Below are positions 11,539 to 23,318 of a stretch of DNA of 64,000 nt, in pieces (position 1 is the stretch's first letter; every line of letters starts with the position of its first letter). The notes under the pieces are model-generated. The model saw nothing but the letters and a program-made list of their open reading frames with translations. It ran no database searches and was not told the origin of the DNA. The DNA is taken from contig NC_063452.1 in the NCBI RefSeq assembly GCF_020379485.1, positions 58,177,338 through 58,241,337 on the forward strand. The letters are read 5' to 3'. The translations under genes were made by a program, and so were the position numbers. Source of the DNA: Brassica napus (Eukaryota; Streptophyta; Magnoliopsida; Brassicales; Brassicaceae).

Positions 11539-13886
11539 ATGGAGCACCCACCTCCGGCACCTCCTCTACCTCCTCCGCAAACTGCAGGTAAACAAATCTT
11601 TCCCCTTTTTTTAAGTTAAAACTTATGTATTATCCCATACAAATATTTAATAACCCGATCACATAATGTTTATATTATATTGGCCGTTACATATATTCAG
11701 AGTGGTGACTCTTATACAATCTTACAATCTATGAGTTGTTGGTTTGAGTTATTCTTTATGTCGTATCAATATATTTAGTTATACAGTTGGCCATCCACCT
11801 AAGAAAGCACTATCAATATTTAGCTCTCATCAGAAAGTATTATATATTCACTTAGAATTTAATCCAAGTATAAACCTAGGGATAATATAAAAAGGTTGAA
11901 TCTTGGTGTGATGGGGTGTAGTGCTGGCCTTATAGCCATGGATGTCGCTAGATGTATTATGTGAATATTGTGTTATATATTACTTTTTTGGTCTTCTTTT
12001 TATTCCATAAAACTATTACTGTTATTAAATATCTTCAAACCTAAACATATCCGTTTCAAACTAATCTTTTTATTCCATAAAACTATCACTATTATAATTT
12101 AAATAGTAAAATAAAAGTTGATTATTTAGAAACCAAAATATCTCCATATTATAATTAAATTTAGAGCCGATATCTAATCTTATAAAGTTAAATTCACAAA
12201 AAAATTTAAAAGTTAAATATTTACAGTTTTTTGGTATAAAATCGAGTAAACCGAAAATTGACGGTATATAAACCGAACCAAACCAAATTAAATATGGTTT
12301 CAATATGGTAGCTAATTTTATCAATCGAAAACCCGAGAAAACCAAATCGAAACAGAACCGATATCCGGATTGAACACCTCTAATGTATATATATTATTTT
12401 TGTAATTACTCCGTTTTACTAAAACTATAAGAATAATTTTGCAGCCAGTATATGGCACTGTTCGTAGTTATTTTAGTGGGAAATATATGTAGTTTAATAC
12501 AATTCATAGTTTCTTATAAAAGCTTCCTTAAAAAGCCACCTCAAGTCCGTAATGGAAAATGTATTTTGATGTATATATATATTATCAGTTAATTTAGACA
12601 TAGGTTAATTATTAAAAGTTATCTTATAAATCTCTGATAATATTTAACCTTAAAGTAAAATAACATCACCATCACTATAAATACAATTACACATAAAAAC
12701 AATATGAAATTAATAATCGTGTTCTCAATGCCCAAAAATTTAAGTTCCAAAATATATCCATGTGTGTAATAATTAAAAATATACAAATAATATTTATACA
12801 TTATTGAAATCGAATTTTTACAGTGACATCTTACATGGAACAAATTCCTCAAAAAATCCACCAACTGAGAGAAGGGATTTCAATGCGTCCCATCACGGTT
12901 TGTATAAGAAATATCTGGGACATCAGAAAACATCAAACCGATAGTACTCAAATTTGCACCGGCTTCCTATGCTACGACCACAATGTAAGCCACAACAAAA
13001 TTTGCTTTAAGCTACACACTATTTACTAAATCGGTTGGTCACAACAAAATTTGTTCACACTCAGGGACAACTATTGGAAGGTCGGCTAACCGGAAACATT
13101 CAGCCGAATGATCCAAAATACTTAGTTGAAGGAGATATATATGAGTTTTCGGGATTTTCCGTCATAAATAATCCACGAAATCGGAAACTCACCCAACTAC
13201 CGTATTACATTCGGGTCGACCAAACAACAATAGCATTGAACGTCACACTCGACGGTCCGGTATATCCAGTTCACACTTTAGTTCCTCAGAACTACAGAAA
13301 TCTATTGCGGTTAGCAACTACACCCACCTACTTACCAGGTAAGTAAGTCATTCCATTATTAATTAAATAAACATAGTTTTTCATTCTAAAATCAATGTGC
13401 AGATGTCGTCGGGCAGATAGTCATAATACAAAAAATAAAACCTTGCCACCCAGAACTCAATATTGATGCCACGATTGGTCTACGGCTGAACAGGTAAGTC
13501 TAACACAATAGTACAAAACGAAATAATAATCATCTTCATATATACATCACTATCTCAGGTCGACAATTGTAAAACTCATACTGTGCGACACCCAAGCAGC
13601 AGATTTCAGCATCCTACAAAGCAAGAAGGATAGGAAATTTAAAGTTGTCATCATCACAAACATAATTCCTAAACTTTACCAAGGTAAATATTTTTACAGA
13701 CATATTCAAAATAATAAAGATCTATTTTTTAAACATCAACATAACAATGATATCCAATATGTTCCAGGCAAACTACTACTGCTTTCATCACCAGCAACAA
13801 ATTTCTACTTCAACAAGTCAATTGATTACATTAAGCATTTCAAAAGGAAAATAAGACATCATGCAAAACCATGCAGCACAGAGTGA
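11539..13886 (+). CDS. Second OB-fold (DUF223/RPA-like) protein, apparently intact
   Basis: Six exons join in frame without a stop: 11539-11587, 12824-12984, 13065-13338, 13403-13493, 13559-13683 and 13768-13886 (819 nt, 272 aa). The first exon encodes a short proline-rich leader, MEHPPPAPPLPPPQTA. The rest resembles the DUF223 OB-fold family: RPITVCIRNIWDIRKHQTDST, the segment GDIYEFSGFSVINNPR, then DVVGQIVIIQKIKPCHPELN with TIVKLILCDTQAADF, a typical second OB fold. There is no zinc ribbon. The likely role is single-strand DNA binding; any function in Helitron transposition is inference. The start is the ATG whose exon splices in frame across the 1.2-kb first intron; that intron holds an ACCGAACC-rich repeat (about 12240-12380). 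All introns are GT-AG. Confidence 0.75.
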
Positions 13887-14432
13887 TTCTAATTCATGCA
13901 TCATTCGGATTGTTATTCTCTTTCTCACAAGACTTAATACGTTGATTCATTTACATTTTAAATTTTTTATCATTGTTGTCTTCAGATTTCTACACCTATA
14001 TTAAATCTGAAACTCAACTTCTTTCTTTCATTCTATGCTAATCAATTTAAAAATATAGAGAATAAATTAAAAAACCTTAACTTGCCCATGTTGTAGAGCA
14101 GTACTTGCTTAATATACAATAGATCCATTATCTCATCTCCATAATTGTTTCCCCCTGTTTTAAAATTTCAATAAAAAAATAAACAATTACGAATTATAAT
14201 TGAATTGCATCCGTAAAGAATTATAATTACTAATATGTATAAATAAAGACGTGTTGGGTTTTAATTAGGAAATTGGGTTTTAAAGTGATACTAAGATTTT
14301 ATAATTGGAAAAAATTAAGACCAACCTACATCCCTTCCATCCCAAGCATTAACAACTACATTTTTTTGGGTTCAAGCAATCAACACCTAAATCTAATATG
14401 ATATTCTGCTATAATATTTTCATACAAAATAA

Positions 14433-14460
14433 CCCGGGCGTAGCCCGGGGACTGACCTAG
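14433..14460 (+). other. Helitron 2 terminal hairpin and CTAG end
   Basis: CCCGGGCGTAGCCCGGG is a perfect 7-bp GC stem with a 3-base loop. It is followed by GACTGACCTAG and the target T. Confidence 0.85.
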
Positions 14461-15540
14461 TTGTTTTAAAAGATGAACAGTCTTGTCTGTGGTAAACTTG
14501 AATACTTGTATGAAACAAAAAGATATCTAATAATTATTACAATACTATTCATAACGATAATATGATAGTTGACCGTCCGAGACCACGAATATTTATAGTT
14601 TTTTGCTAGAAAAGAAGATTAATGCATAACCACAAAAACCATAGTTAGAACTCGATACAACTTTTGTTTGGTTTTAAACTCTCTATGACTTTGATGCTCC
14701 AGAATTCTATATTTACATCAAAGTAACCAAGACACAGTACACACGCTCCCATGTCCTTAAGGACACCCAGCCACCAAACCTATTTGGCCTAAATTTTACA
14801 AAATACAAATCCAATATACTCCCTCTGTTTTCTTTTAATTATTTCTCTTAAAACATATGCTCACTATTAATTATGACGGTAAAAGAGCCACAAATCCTAA
14901 ATCAGCATTACAGAATGCATATATACAATTTAATTTATATACAGTTTATGATGTTTGTGACAAAAAAAAAAAAAAATACAGTTTATGATGAGTTGTACCG
15001 ACGATGATGTAACCGAAAAACGTAAGCTACTCGATGTTTACGTTGGTGCAAGTCGACATATTGCCACTCACTACATCTTTCTCCAAAGCCAAGCCCTAAA
15101 GTGGACTTTATTTTATCTTCCTTTTTTTTGCTTTAAAAATGACGCGAACTTGTTAGTGTCCCCCTACATGGACATAGGACTCTAATACATAATAGATTAT
15201 TCATTTTATCACTAAATACATATATATACATTTCTCATTTTCTAATAATTGAATAGATGGATAATCAAAATGGTTTACTATATAGGCCAATATTAGTTAG
15301 TGCCTATAATGTTCTGTTGTACGTACCTACACAAACTCCTCTTTTTGCAATTTGCTTGTCTCAATCTCTTTTCAAGTAAAAGGAGTAAGTAAGAAACAAA
15401 TTCCTTAAAAGAGAGAGAGAAAAAGTAGTTGATGAGTTACATGATATTTTCCTCTTGAGTTGGAAGAAACGTATATGGAATGAATTCTACCAAAACAGGG
15501 CAAAAAAATAAAAATAAAAATATGTTCTTGAAAGATAGGT
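14461..15540 (+). repeat. Copy 1 of the NPF5.8 distal upstream region
   Basis: It is nearly identical to 23319-24721, from TTGTTTTAAAAGATGAACAG to TATGTTCTTGAAAGATAG. Compared with copy 2 it lacks a MITE-like insert and a segment of about 90 bp between short AAAAAGTA repeats, and it has about 28 extra bases with an A-run near 14950. It ends abruptly at the LINE. Short open frames inside it (14985-15185) are not convincing genes. Confidence 0.92.
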
Positions 15541-18500
15541 GAGAGCCATTACTACAACTGCATCAGCTAAGGCTGATTTTGCAAGGTTATTAGCATCAAG
15601 ATTTTCCAAACGTGGGATCCAACGAAAAATACAAAACTCAAAAGAGGATAAACAGGAGTGGATGTCGGCCACAATACTGTAAAGTTCCGAGTGTGTGGAG
15701 ATTGAATTCACCGCCTGTATAAGTTGCATCGAGTTCGATTCGCAGCAAATTTTTGGGATTTTCAATCTTTTGCACATCACGACTGCCTCCCGAAGCGCCA
15801 AACCTTCTGCAGTGAGCGGGGAGCGTACGGCCTGTTCTGGGACAGAGAAGGAGCTTGTTCTGCTTATAGAATTGATCGTCCAGCCGAGTCCGGCCATCAT
15901 AGTCTCTGTTTGCCAAGCTGCATCCGAGCGGATGATCGCGCATTCTGGGGGCAGGATCGGTTGGGGGCGCTGGGCTGTTGGTCTTTTGTTGTTGTTTCAC
16001 TTGACAGTTTCCCCATTCCTTAGCTGCGATGATGGCTTTGGTCCCTGTTTCCATGGCTGATATCTCTCTGTTTTCAAAGGTCAGAATGTTTCTTGAGGTC
16101 CACAGTTGCCATAGAACCCACGGTGCCAGATAACCAGATGAGATTCCTGTTGGTGGGAGGCATGGTCTCTCGCAGAGGTTTGTCCATACGTTCTCCAAAT
16201 CTATCAATCCTCTAATTTCTAAAGCTGGAGAGATAGGGACAGAGTCCCATACCTTTCTTGCAAAGTCGCATTCGAAGAAAAGATGAGTTATAGATTCAGT
16301 GTTCCCGCATCGTTTACACTTTCCATCAGGGCTGATGTGTCTGCGTAGTAATTGCTCTCCAACCGGTAGGGCTTCATGGAAAATCTTCCAGGTGAACATC
16401 TTGATTTTCGGTGAAGTATGTAACCTCCATACACATTTGCGCCAGTTTATGCTGCGGGTAGGGGCTGCCTGTTGTGAAGGGTCCGGGGTTCTGTTGCACA
16501 TTGCTTTGACATATCCTGTCTTAACTGAGTACTCACCAGATTTGGTTCCACACCATATGCGTTTATCAGGGGCTCCACTCATGCTGGGTTTGATGGTGCG
16601 GATGCGATCGATCTCATGTGGTATTATCGCCATGATTGTATCGACGTCCCAAGTATTGCTGTCCGGCCTGATCAGTTCCGCAGCTGTGGTTTGGAGCGTT
16701 GCTATTGGTGCTGGTCCCATTGGTCGTAGTTGTGTCTCAGTGCTCAGCCAACCCTCACTCCTGATGTTAATGTCTCTGCCATTTCCTACAGCCCACCCCA
16801 TGTTACTCATAAGCAAATCTCTTCCAAGGAGTATTCCACGCCACCCATGGGATATCGCATCCGTAGCTTCGCATTCAGGGAAACTCTCCCCTGAACAATA
16901 TTTCCCCAGTAAGATTCTGCTCATTAAGCTGCTTGGGTTATTTAAAATTCTCCAACCAATCTTTGCTAGATAAGCATCATTGAAGCATTCAATGTCTTTG
17001 ATTTCCAAGCCGCCTTGGTCTTTTGGTAGTATCATCTTGGACCAGGCCACCCACGAAGTCTTACGTTGTCCATCAGGTGAGTCCCACCAGAAGCGGGTAA
17101 GTGCGGATTGGATCCTATCACACAGGGATAGGGGGAGCTTGAAGCATGTCATCGAGTATGAGGGGATTGGGGACAGAACGCTCTTCAACATCGTCAGTTT
17201 TCCGGCGGGAGATAGGTGTCGGTTGGACCAGCTTCGTGCTTTTTGTTTGATCCTGTCGACGATGGAGGAGAAGAGGTCTCGTTTCCTTCTTCCGAAGTGT
17301 TCCGGGAGACCGAGGTATTTCCCAACCCCTCCTTCTTTTTCAATTCCTAGAGTGTCCTTTGCTATTTGTTTTAAGGCAGCCGGGGTTTTTTGGAGAAAGT
17401 CACCATTGACTTATCCGCATTGATTGATTGACCTGATGCACTTTCGTATCGCTGTAGCACCCTTCGAAGGGTCTTAGTACTCTCCTTTGATGCTCTAATG
17501 AAGAACATGGTATCATCCGCAAATAAAAGATGGTTAAGTCGGGGACACCCCCGAGCTATCCGGATGCCTTTCAAAGCTCCTTCCTCTTGTGCTTTGTTAC
17601 AAAGACCGGAGAGAACCTCACTACACATTATGAAAATGTATGGTGAGAGCGGGTCACCTTGACGGATACCTCTACTCGGTTTAACTCTTCCTCTAGGCGA
17701 GCCGTTGATGAGGAAGGAGTATGTAACTGATGAAACACATTGCATGATCAAAGTGATCAGCTTAGGGTGGAAACCTAGGCGCTGTAATACCAATCGGATG
17801 AACTCCCATTCGAGTCGGTCGTAAGCTTTACTCATGTCAGTTTTGACTGCCATCGCACATCTCTTCTCAGCCTTAGACGTTTTCAGGTAATGAAGCACTT
17901 CATGAGTTATAAGCACATTATCGGAGATAGCTCTTCCTTTCACGAAGGCGGACTGGCTTTCGGATATGATGGCCGGGAGGAGGGGTTGTAGCCGTTTGAT
18001 GAGTAGCTTCGAGACAATCTTATAGTAAACATTGCATAGTGCAATGGGTCTATAATCTCCAACTTTTTGTGGGCTTTGGATCTTGGGGATTAGCCTGATG
18101 TGTGTCTCATTAATCTTGGCCGGTAGAACTCCTGTTTCGAAGAACATTTGGATCTCTGTCACTATCTCCGGACCAATGGAATCCCAATTGGTATGAAAGA
18201 AACTAGCGGAAAAACCATCGGGCCCGGGTGCCTTATCCGCATGAATGGATAGAACCGCTTCTTTAATCTCCATTGGTGACGGGATGCAGATCAGAAGGTC
18301 ATTTTCTTCTTCAGAGATTTTTGGTCTCAAAGCTTCGTTGACCACTTCTTCTCTGTCTCCTTCAGTAGCAGTGAACATTTGCTGGAAATGGTTGACAATA
18401 ACTTTCGAAATGTGCTCTTCCTCATAGACCATGGTTCCATCAGCGTCTTCTATTACTGAAAAGGCGTTTACTCGTTTTCGGTTCCGGGAGACAGCATGGA

Positions 18501-19623
18501 AGTAACCTGAGTTACAATCTCCTAAGGTGAGCCATAGAATTCGACTTCTTTGGCGCCAGTGTTCCTCTTCAGCCAAATAAGCTGAGTTGAGTTCGTTTGA
18601 GATTTTCTTTATGAGGGTAGCGTCTTCTGTTGAGCAGGTGAGGGCTGATTCGAGCTGAGCTTTCTTTTCTTCAAAGAGAATTCGACTGTTACTGTACTTT
18701 GCTCTACTCCACTCAGCAATAGCTGAACGTACTCTGCTGATTCTGTCGCTGATGCACATGTGTGTTGCATTTTTCCACGTTTCCGCAACTAGCGTTTTGA
18801 CCTCATCATTGTCCTTAAGCCTTCTGTCATATCTGAAGAGCCCCCGTCTTTTCTTTTTCTCCGGCTCAAAGAAGGAGACTACAGGTTTGTGATCGGAGCC
18901 TTCATAGGCCAGGTACTGCGTTCTAGCAGTCGGAAATATCTCCGCCCATAAGCTGTTTGCCACAGCTCTGTCGAGTCTGCACCGCACTATATCATCACCC
19001 CGCTTTCCCCTCCAGGAAAGAGGATCACCTGAGTGCTGGAGGTCGTATAAATCACCTTCTAAGAGGAAAGTCCTTAAGTCTGTAAATGATCCCTCTGATC
19101 GCTCAGCTCCACCCGTCTTCTCAGAGTTACTTGTGAGGTCGTTGAAGTCTCCGGTTATGAACCAAGGTGCTTCCCGAGGCTCAGCGAGTGTGATCAATTT
19201 GTCCCAAAACTCCTTTCGTATCTTTTTATCTGTGTCCCCATAGATAAAAGAAGAATGAAATTCTTTTCCTTCAAATACAATTACAGTGTCAATGTGATTT
19301 GCATTTGAACTAAGAATTTGCAGATTAATTTCTTTTTTCCAGAGAAGGGCGAGTCCGCCAGCTCCGTGACCAGTTGGAGGGATGAGGAGGCGGTTTTCAA
19401 ATAGCAGCTGCTCTGTCTTGGAGATGACAAAGCTGTCGGGATTTTTGGTTTCCATTAGGAAAATAATGTCGGGATCTATGAGTTTTTTTAGCTCCCGTAA
19501 TCTGCGAACTGTCCGGGGATTCCCTAACCCCTGACAGTTCCAGCTCACCACTTTTAAGGACCGAGAGAATATGGAATCTGAAAATCCATCCTTTTCTTTG
19601 TTCTCGGTGGAATCATCTTGCAT
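15541..19623 (-). pseudogene. LINE ORF2: endonuclease, reverse transcriptase, zf-RVT, RNase H
   Basis: ORF2 makes the DNA nick and copies the element's RNA at the target. From the start: APE-type endonuclease (VVSWNCQGLGNPRTVRRL, TGDFND, GSDHKP), reverse transcriptase (YRPIALCNVYYKIVSKLL, QGDPLSPYIF, LLFADDTMFF), then zf-RVT (CKRCGNTESITHLFFEC) and an RNase H-like region (AEGLALREAV...). It is inactive as read: one base is missing in the A-run near 17395 just after the reverse transcriptase, and a second frame change lies near 15900 before RNase H. The last residues of the open frame are encoded by the neighbouring duplicated sequence. The start overlaps the end of ORF1 by about 70 bp. Confidence 0.9.
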
Positions 19624-21332
19624 ATCGGTTGATTTTCAGATGTGTTGGTGGCGTTGGATTTTGTCTCGGAATCCCGAGAACTAGCTTTCTTTGTAGGTGT
19701 CTTTTTAAGCCGGTGTGCCTCAGTGGTCAGCTTGCGTTTGTTTGGAGGTTGCTTTGCTTGTTGAGCACTTCTTTTTTTTGAGCTAGCGCTTCTGGTCGGT
19801 TTTGGGCTACTTGGGGTAACACGTCGACCAGGGGGGCGTCCTGGCTTCCTTTTAGTCCATACTGTCTCAGCTGGCTGGGTATTATCAACTAGTGCAGGTT
19901 CAACCGGCCCCAGTCGTTGAATAGCTGGAACTCTCTCATTCTCAGGTGGACTTTGTTGGAGGGTAGGACTTTTTGTCCGTAAGTTCTTTGCCATTTTACG
20001 GGCAGCTTCCTCAATTTGTCCTCTTTCCTCAGTGAGTCGAACTCTCTCTCTTCTTATGGCGCTTTCTGTAGGATCCGCAACTTGGGTATAATGCGTCATA
20101 GTGCCTCTAATAACATCAAGTGCTTCACTGACGTTCTTTTGATTATCCAAGACTGGAGAAGTGGGTAGGGGATTCCCCCTAACCCCATCAATCATCATGT
20201 CTCTGGAAGAACTTGATTCCTCTCTTTGATTGCCTCCTGGTTTGTCAAGGATGGGGTAATAATGCTCTCTGGGAAGAGCAGGTCCTGGGCTCCTTGGTCC
20301 GGCGCGATGTGAGGAGTGTCTAGCAGAGTTGTTCCCGGGTCGTGTATCCTGTTCACGATGTTGTTGTGGGGGGCGGTGATGGCCTTTCTCACGCCACTCC
20401 ATAGGTTTGGGATTATTGTAACTCCTGTATGATGCCTCTTGATAGGTTCTCGATCTTCTGTTATCATTGATATAGCGGCGAGCATCAGTCCGTCTGTCGA
20501 AGGGGATCTTTCCAGGGTATCTCTTCGAGTGATCCTCCCCTGCTCTTGAAGCTGTGAACCGGAAGACTTCAGAGTTATCATCGGCTCTGTTCCTTCTCAT
20601 ATCCTGAGATTGTGAGTCTTCACGTGCTTGTTCAGCCTTTTGTTTGAGAGCTCTCTGTTCATGTTTTGCTACAAGGCAGTCTTTGATGTCATGATCTAAG
20701 CAGAAGCATTTCGAGCAGTGTTTGTCAAGCCTCTCATAGACGAAGGACACCTTAACTTCGTCTCCGTTGGAATACTCAATGACAGAGGTCTTCATGAGAG
20801 GTAGAAGGCCGTTCACCTGAACACGCATTCTCACCGTGAGAGGGGTAATCTCCGCTTTTTCAAAGATTCCGATATCCTCTCCTAGTTCACTAATCGTCTC
20901 CTCAGTCCATAGGTGTACAGGAATACCTTGGACTTTTATCCAAAAAGGAATGAGGGAAGGGAAGGATGGTGATGCTGTGGGTTCCCAGCGTTGGGCTATT
21001 ATCATCCATTTTGCAAAGTGGAACGGTCGTTTCTCTAGGACAGCAACTAGGTCTTCTTCTTTGTCGAATTGAAATTGGAAAAGGCCGTTTCCAAGATCCG
21101 ACCCAACGGGTCTGCCATGCGCCTTCCAGCTGTCTGTGAAGAAGGGGATAAGGAACCACACCTTCTGGACTGATTTGTTGGTAACTCTACCAATGAGTGT
21201 GAGGGAGTGCTTCTGGAGCAGAGCAGAGGTGACCGGTGCTTGAATTTTTATACGGCCCGTTCGTGGTGCTTGAGTCAACTCGTTTGAGAGGCCTTTGCCT
21301 TTTTCTTCTTTGGAAAATCTTCCTATCATCAT
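19554..21332 (-). CDS. LINE ORF1: DUF4283 / zinc-knuckle RNA-binding protein
   Basis: A 592-aa open frame. Residues about 40-200 match the DUF4283 fold of plant LINE ORF1 proteins (SWKAHGRPVGSDLGNGLFQF, RPFHFAKWMIIAQRWEP, PFWIKVQGIPVHLWTEE). This is followed by a zinc knuckle CSKCFCLDHDIKDC. The C-terminal half is low-complexity and basic, with clusters of Lys, Arg, Pro and Ser. The family coats element RNA. The frame is uninterrupted and overlaps ORF2. ORF1 looks intact, but the element is not mobile by itself because ORF2 is damaged. Confidence 0.85.
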   Translation of the reverse strand: MMIGRFSKEEKGKGLSNELTQAPRTGRIKIQAPVTSALLQKHSLTLIGRVTNKSVQKVWFLIPFFTDSWKAHGRPVGSDLGNGLFQFQFDKEEDLVAVLEKRPFHFAKWMIIAQRWEPTASPSFPSLIPFWIKVQGIPVHLWTEETISELGEDIGIFEKAEITPLTVRMRVQVNGLLPLMKTSVIEYSNGDEVKVSFVYERLDKHCSKCFCLDHDIKDCLVAKHEQRALKQKAEQAREDSQSQDMRRNRADDNSEVFRFTASRAGEDHSKRYPGKIPFDRRTDARRYINDNRRSRTYQEASYRSYNNPKPMEWREKGHHRPPQQHREQDTRPGNNSARHSSHRAGPRSPGPALPREHYYPILDKPGGNQREESSSSRDMMIDGVRGNPLPTSPVLDNQKNVSEALDVIRGTMTHYTQVADPTESAIRRERVRLTEERGQIEEAARKMAKNLRTKSPTLQQSPPENERVPAIQRLGPVEPALVDNTQPAETVWTKRKPGRPPGRRVTPSSPKPTRSASSKKRSAQQAKQPPNKRKLTTEAHRLKKTPTKKASSRDSETKSNATNTSENQPICKMIPPRTKKRMDFQIPYSLGP

Positions 21333-21620
21333 TCTATGCGTGTCTTGGTAGTGATTAGAGAAAGGAAAGTTCGGGGATCTGAGTTTCAGTAAGAACCAAA
21401 ACAGACAGCTCCGGAGGTCTTCATAGTTTGGCCGGTTCCGGTGAGATTGTGGCTTCGTCGGCGGTCCCTCCGACCCCGGGTCGGGGGAAGAACCCGGTGG
21501 ATAAAAGGCAGGGACCGGAAAAGTTCAGTGGATATTACTAGAAGTGGTAAGGAAGTGTGCGTGTATCTATTATCTAATTTGTATCTTGATTTAGATTTAA
21601 AAAAAAAACGTATGGTTAGA

Positions 21621-23318
21621 GTAAGAGTATCCACAGTAGGTTCACAACCCATCTTCTCATTTTTAATAGCTCAAAAACCTCCTTCCCATATTCTTAATAG
21701 CTCAAAAACCTCATCAAAAAAATTTTGCATGGGCGTGTCTCTTAACTCCTTCATGAGCTTTGTCCACAGCTTGTTGAATAAGTTTGACCTATTCTCGAGG
21801 ATCTTGAAGCTTGGCTACCCAACCGATGATCTCGACTCTTCGATCAAATGATATGAGTTACCTCCGAAACAGGTCTATCTGATTTCCCATTGAAGTTCTC
21901 TATTGACGGCTTTCTACTTCTTATCTCATATGTTCATAAGCTTTGTTTAGCTTCAAACAATCTGGACATTTAAACCAAACTGGACATAGAAAACTGCAGG
22001 GGGCATTGATTGATTAATAACTTAACGCTGAGATTAAATAAATCAAAATGAACAAGAATCAACAAAGCTTAAAAAGGAGCTTTGTTTTGATTATTGAACC
22101 TGAAACAAACTGAACCATCAATGAGCTTAAAAAGCTCTGTTTTGATTATTTGTACATAAAAATCAATAAAGAGAAGTTAAAGAGTTACCAGAAAAGGAGC
22201 TATGCGAGGTAATCCCTGGAGGTCTCTACCTTTCTACCAGTTCCATCACCACCCTCTGTACTCCTTATGACAGAATCATGCATAAACGCTGAAGAAGTAG
22301 TCTGGTCTTCGAAAATCCTCTGCATTACTTCTGGACAAGCTGTTCACGATTTCTTCCACTTCTGGTGAAGATAATTGAGATAACTCAGTAACCTTTAAAT
22401 ACATTTCTAGTCATATAAACACACAAGAGGATATTGAGACTGAGAATGAAAATCAAAGAAACCTCAACAACGCTTAGTACCATCTCAGAATCTAAAGGAA
22501 CGCTAATACTCCAACAAATCATTCTTGTTTCCTTTCTCACATTCTATCTGTAAAGCTTTCTTCTTTTGTGAATCCAGCTCCTGAAATATACAAAAGGGAC
22601 CATCACAAGTGAAAACACAGTCAAGACTGATCGTTGACTATTTGGCTGGTTCGGCCTCACTAGATCGTTGACTACGAGGTTCTGCTTAGAATCGGCTTCT
22701 TGTCAAGAGCTGGTCGGGAAACGTTAACTGTTAAAAGAGAGTAGTTAAACGTTAGTTACAGTTTTTCTACGAGACGAGTGAAATTAGTTAATTATTGTAC
22801 GTAAAGTTAAGAGGATTTAATTATTACATGTGGTCTTATGCAATTTTGATTATATTTTAACTGCTAAAAACACAAATAAGCACCAAAGTTTGTAATCTAG
22901 TAATCTACTCATTTGTATCGGTGTCATTTACTTCAATTCAATTTAATAAGAGTACATGGGTAAATTAACCAGAAAAAGAAAAGACATTTAAATACACATA
23001 ATTATACTACTAATCTAGATTAACCTATCAAATTACTGATTAAGTATTATTATATGCAAAATTAGGCGTGAGTGGTTCATGGCCACACCTTTCAAAAATA
23101 TCAAAAATAGCAAACACGGAGGTGATCAAATGAAATCGTTACAAAGCTTATAAATTGACAAATTCCTAACCTTTTATTGCGATAAGATCAATTAAAGTTT
23201 CATTTTCCAATATGAAAAACGATTTAAAATTAAATTTTTATTGCAATTAAGATATCATACATAATTTTAGAATTAGCGTTTGAAACAGAAACACACTTTT
23301 TTCATAAAACTTTTGTTA
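21621..23318. other. Gene-fragment debris between the LINE and NPF5.8 upstream
   Basis: The left part (about 21620-21720) resembles the end of a crucifer MITE, with a repeated AATAGCTCAAAAACCT. From about 21730 to 22640 the minus strand has short coding-like pieces separated by AT-rich intron-like sequence, for example VEIIGWVAKLQDPRE near 21800 and EDQTTSSAFMHDSVIRSTEG near 22270. No continuous frame joins them and I do not recognise the gene. From 22750 on the sequence is AT-rich with nothing visible. Confidence 0.4.

Larger units (their letters stand above)
7216..14460 (+). mobile_element. Helitron 2, carrying two OB-fold/RPA-like genes
   Basis: It begins TCTATCCTATACTAAAAGG right after an A. 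It ends with a GC hairpin (14433-14449) and ACTGACCTAG, followed by T at 14461: the TC...CTAG structure and A|T insertion of Helitrons. The first 50 bases resemble the start of Helitron 1 (shared CTATACTAAAAGGA and CTATCCACGT). It contains an RPA1-like gene and a second OB-fold gene, both on the plus strand. RPA-like genes are known passengers or components of plant Helitrons. I find no Rep/helicase coding sequence in these 7.2 kb, so it should depend on another element. The segment after 14460 has an uninterrupted copy at 23319, which fixes the right end exactly. Confidence 0.8.
15541..21620 (-). mobile_element. LINE (L1-type non-LTR retrotransposon), 3' end missing
   Basis: Two overlapping open frames on the minus strand encode a DUF4283/zinc-knuckle ORF1 and an endonuclease-reverse transcriptase-RNase H ORF2. 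The 3' end should be followed by a poly(A) tract, but at 15540/15541 the RNase H region passes directly into copy 1 of the NPF5.8 upstream repeat with no A-run. The element was therefore cut by a rearrangement rather than ending naturally. The 5' boundary is not certain; sequence up to about 21620 looks like its 5' leader. Confidence 0.85.

Noticed and set aside
14985..15185. Open frame MSCTDDDVTEKRKLLDVYVG..., also present at 23773-23994
   Set aside because: The two copies match only because the whole upstream segment is duplicated; the DNA around it is equally similar and the frame is short and ends differently.
16299..17423. Long plus-strand frames (up to 224 residues) over the LINE
   Set aside because: They are antisense shadows of LINE ORF2 zf-RVT and reverse transcriptase sequence on the minus strand.
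22250..22350. Complete gene on the minus strand between LINE and NPF5.8
   Set aside because: Only short coding-like pieces appear; no start, consistent frame or recognisable domain could be joined.
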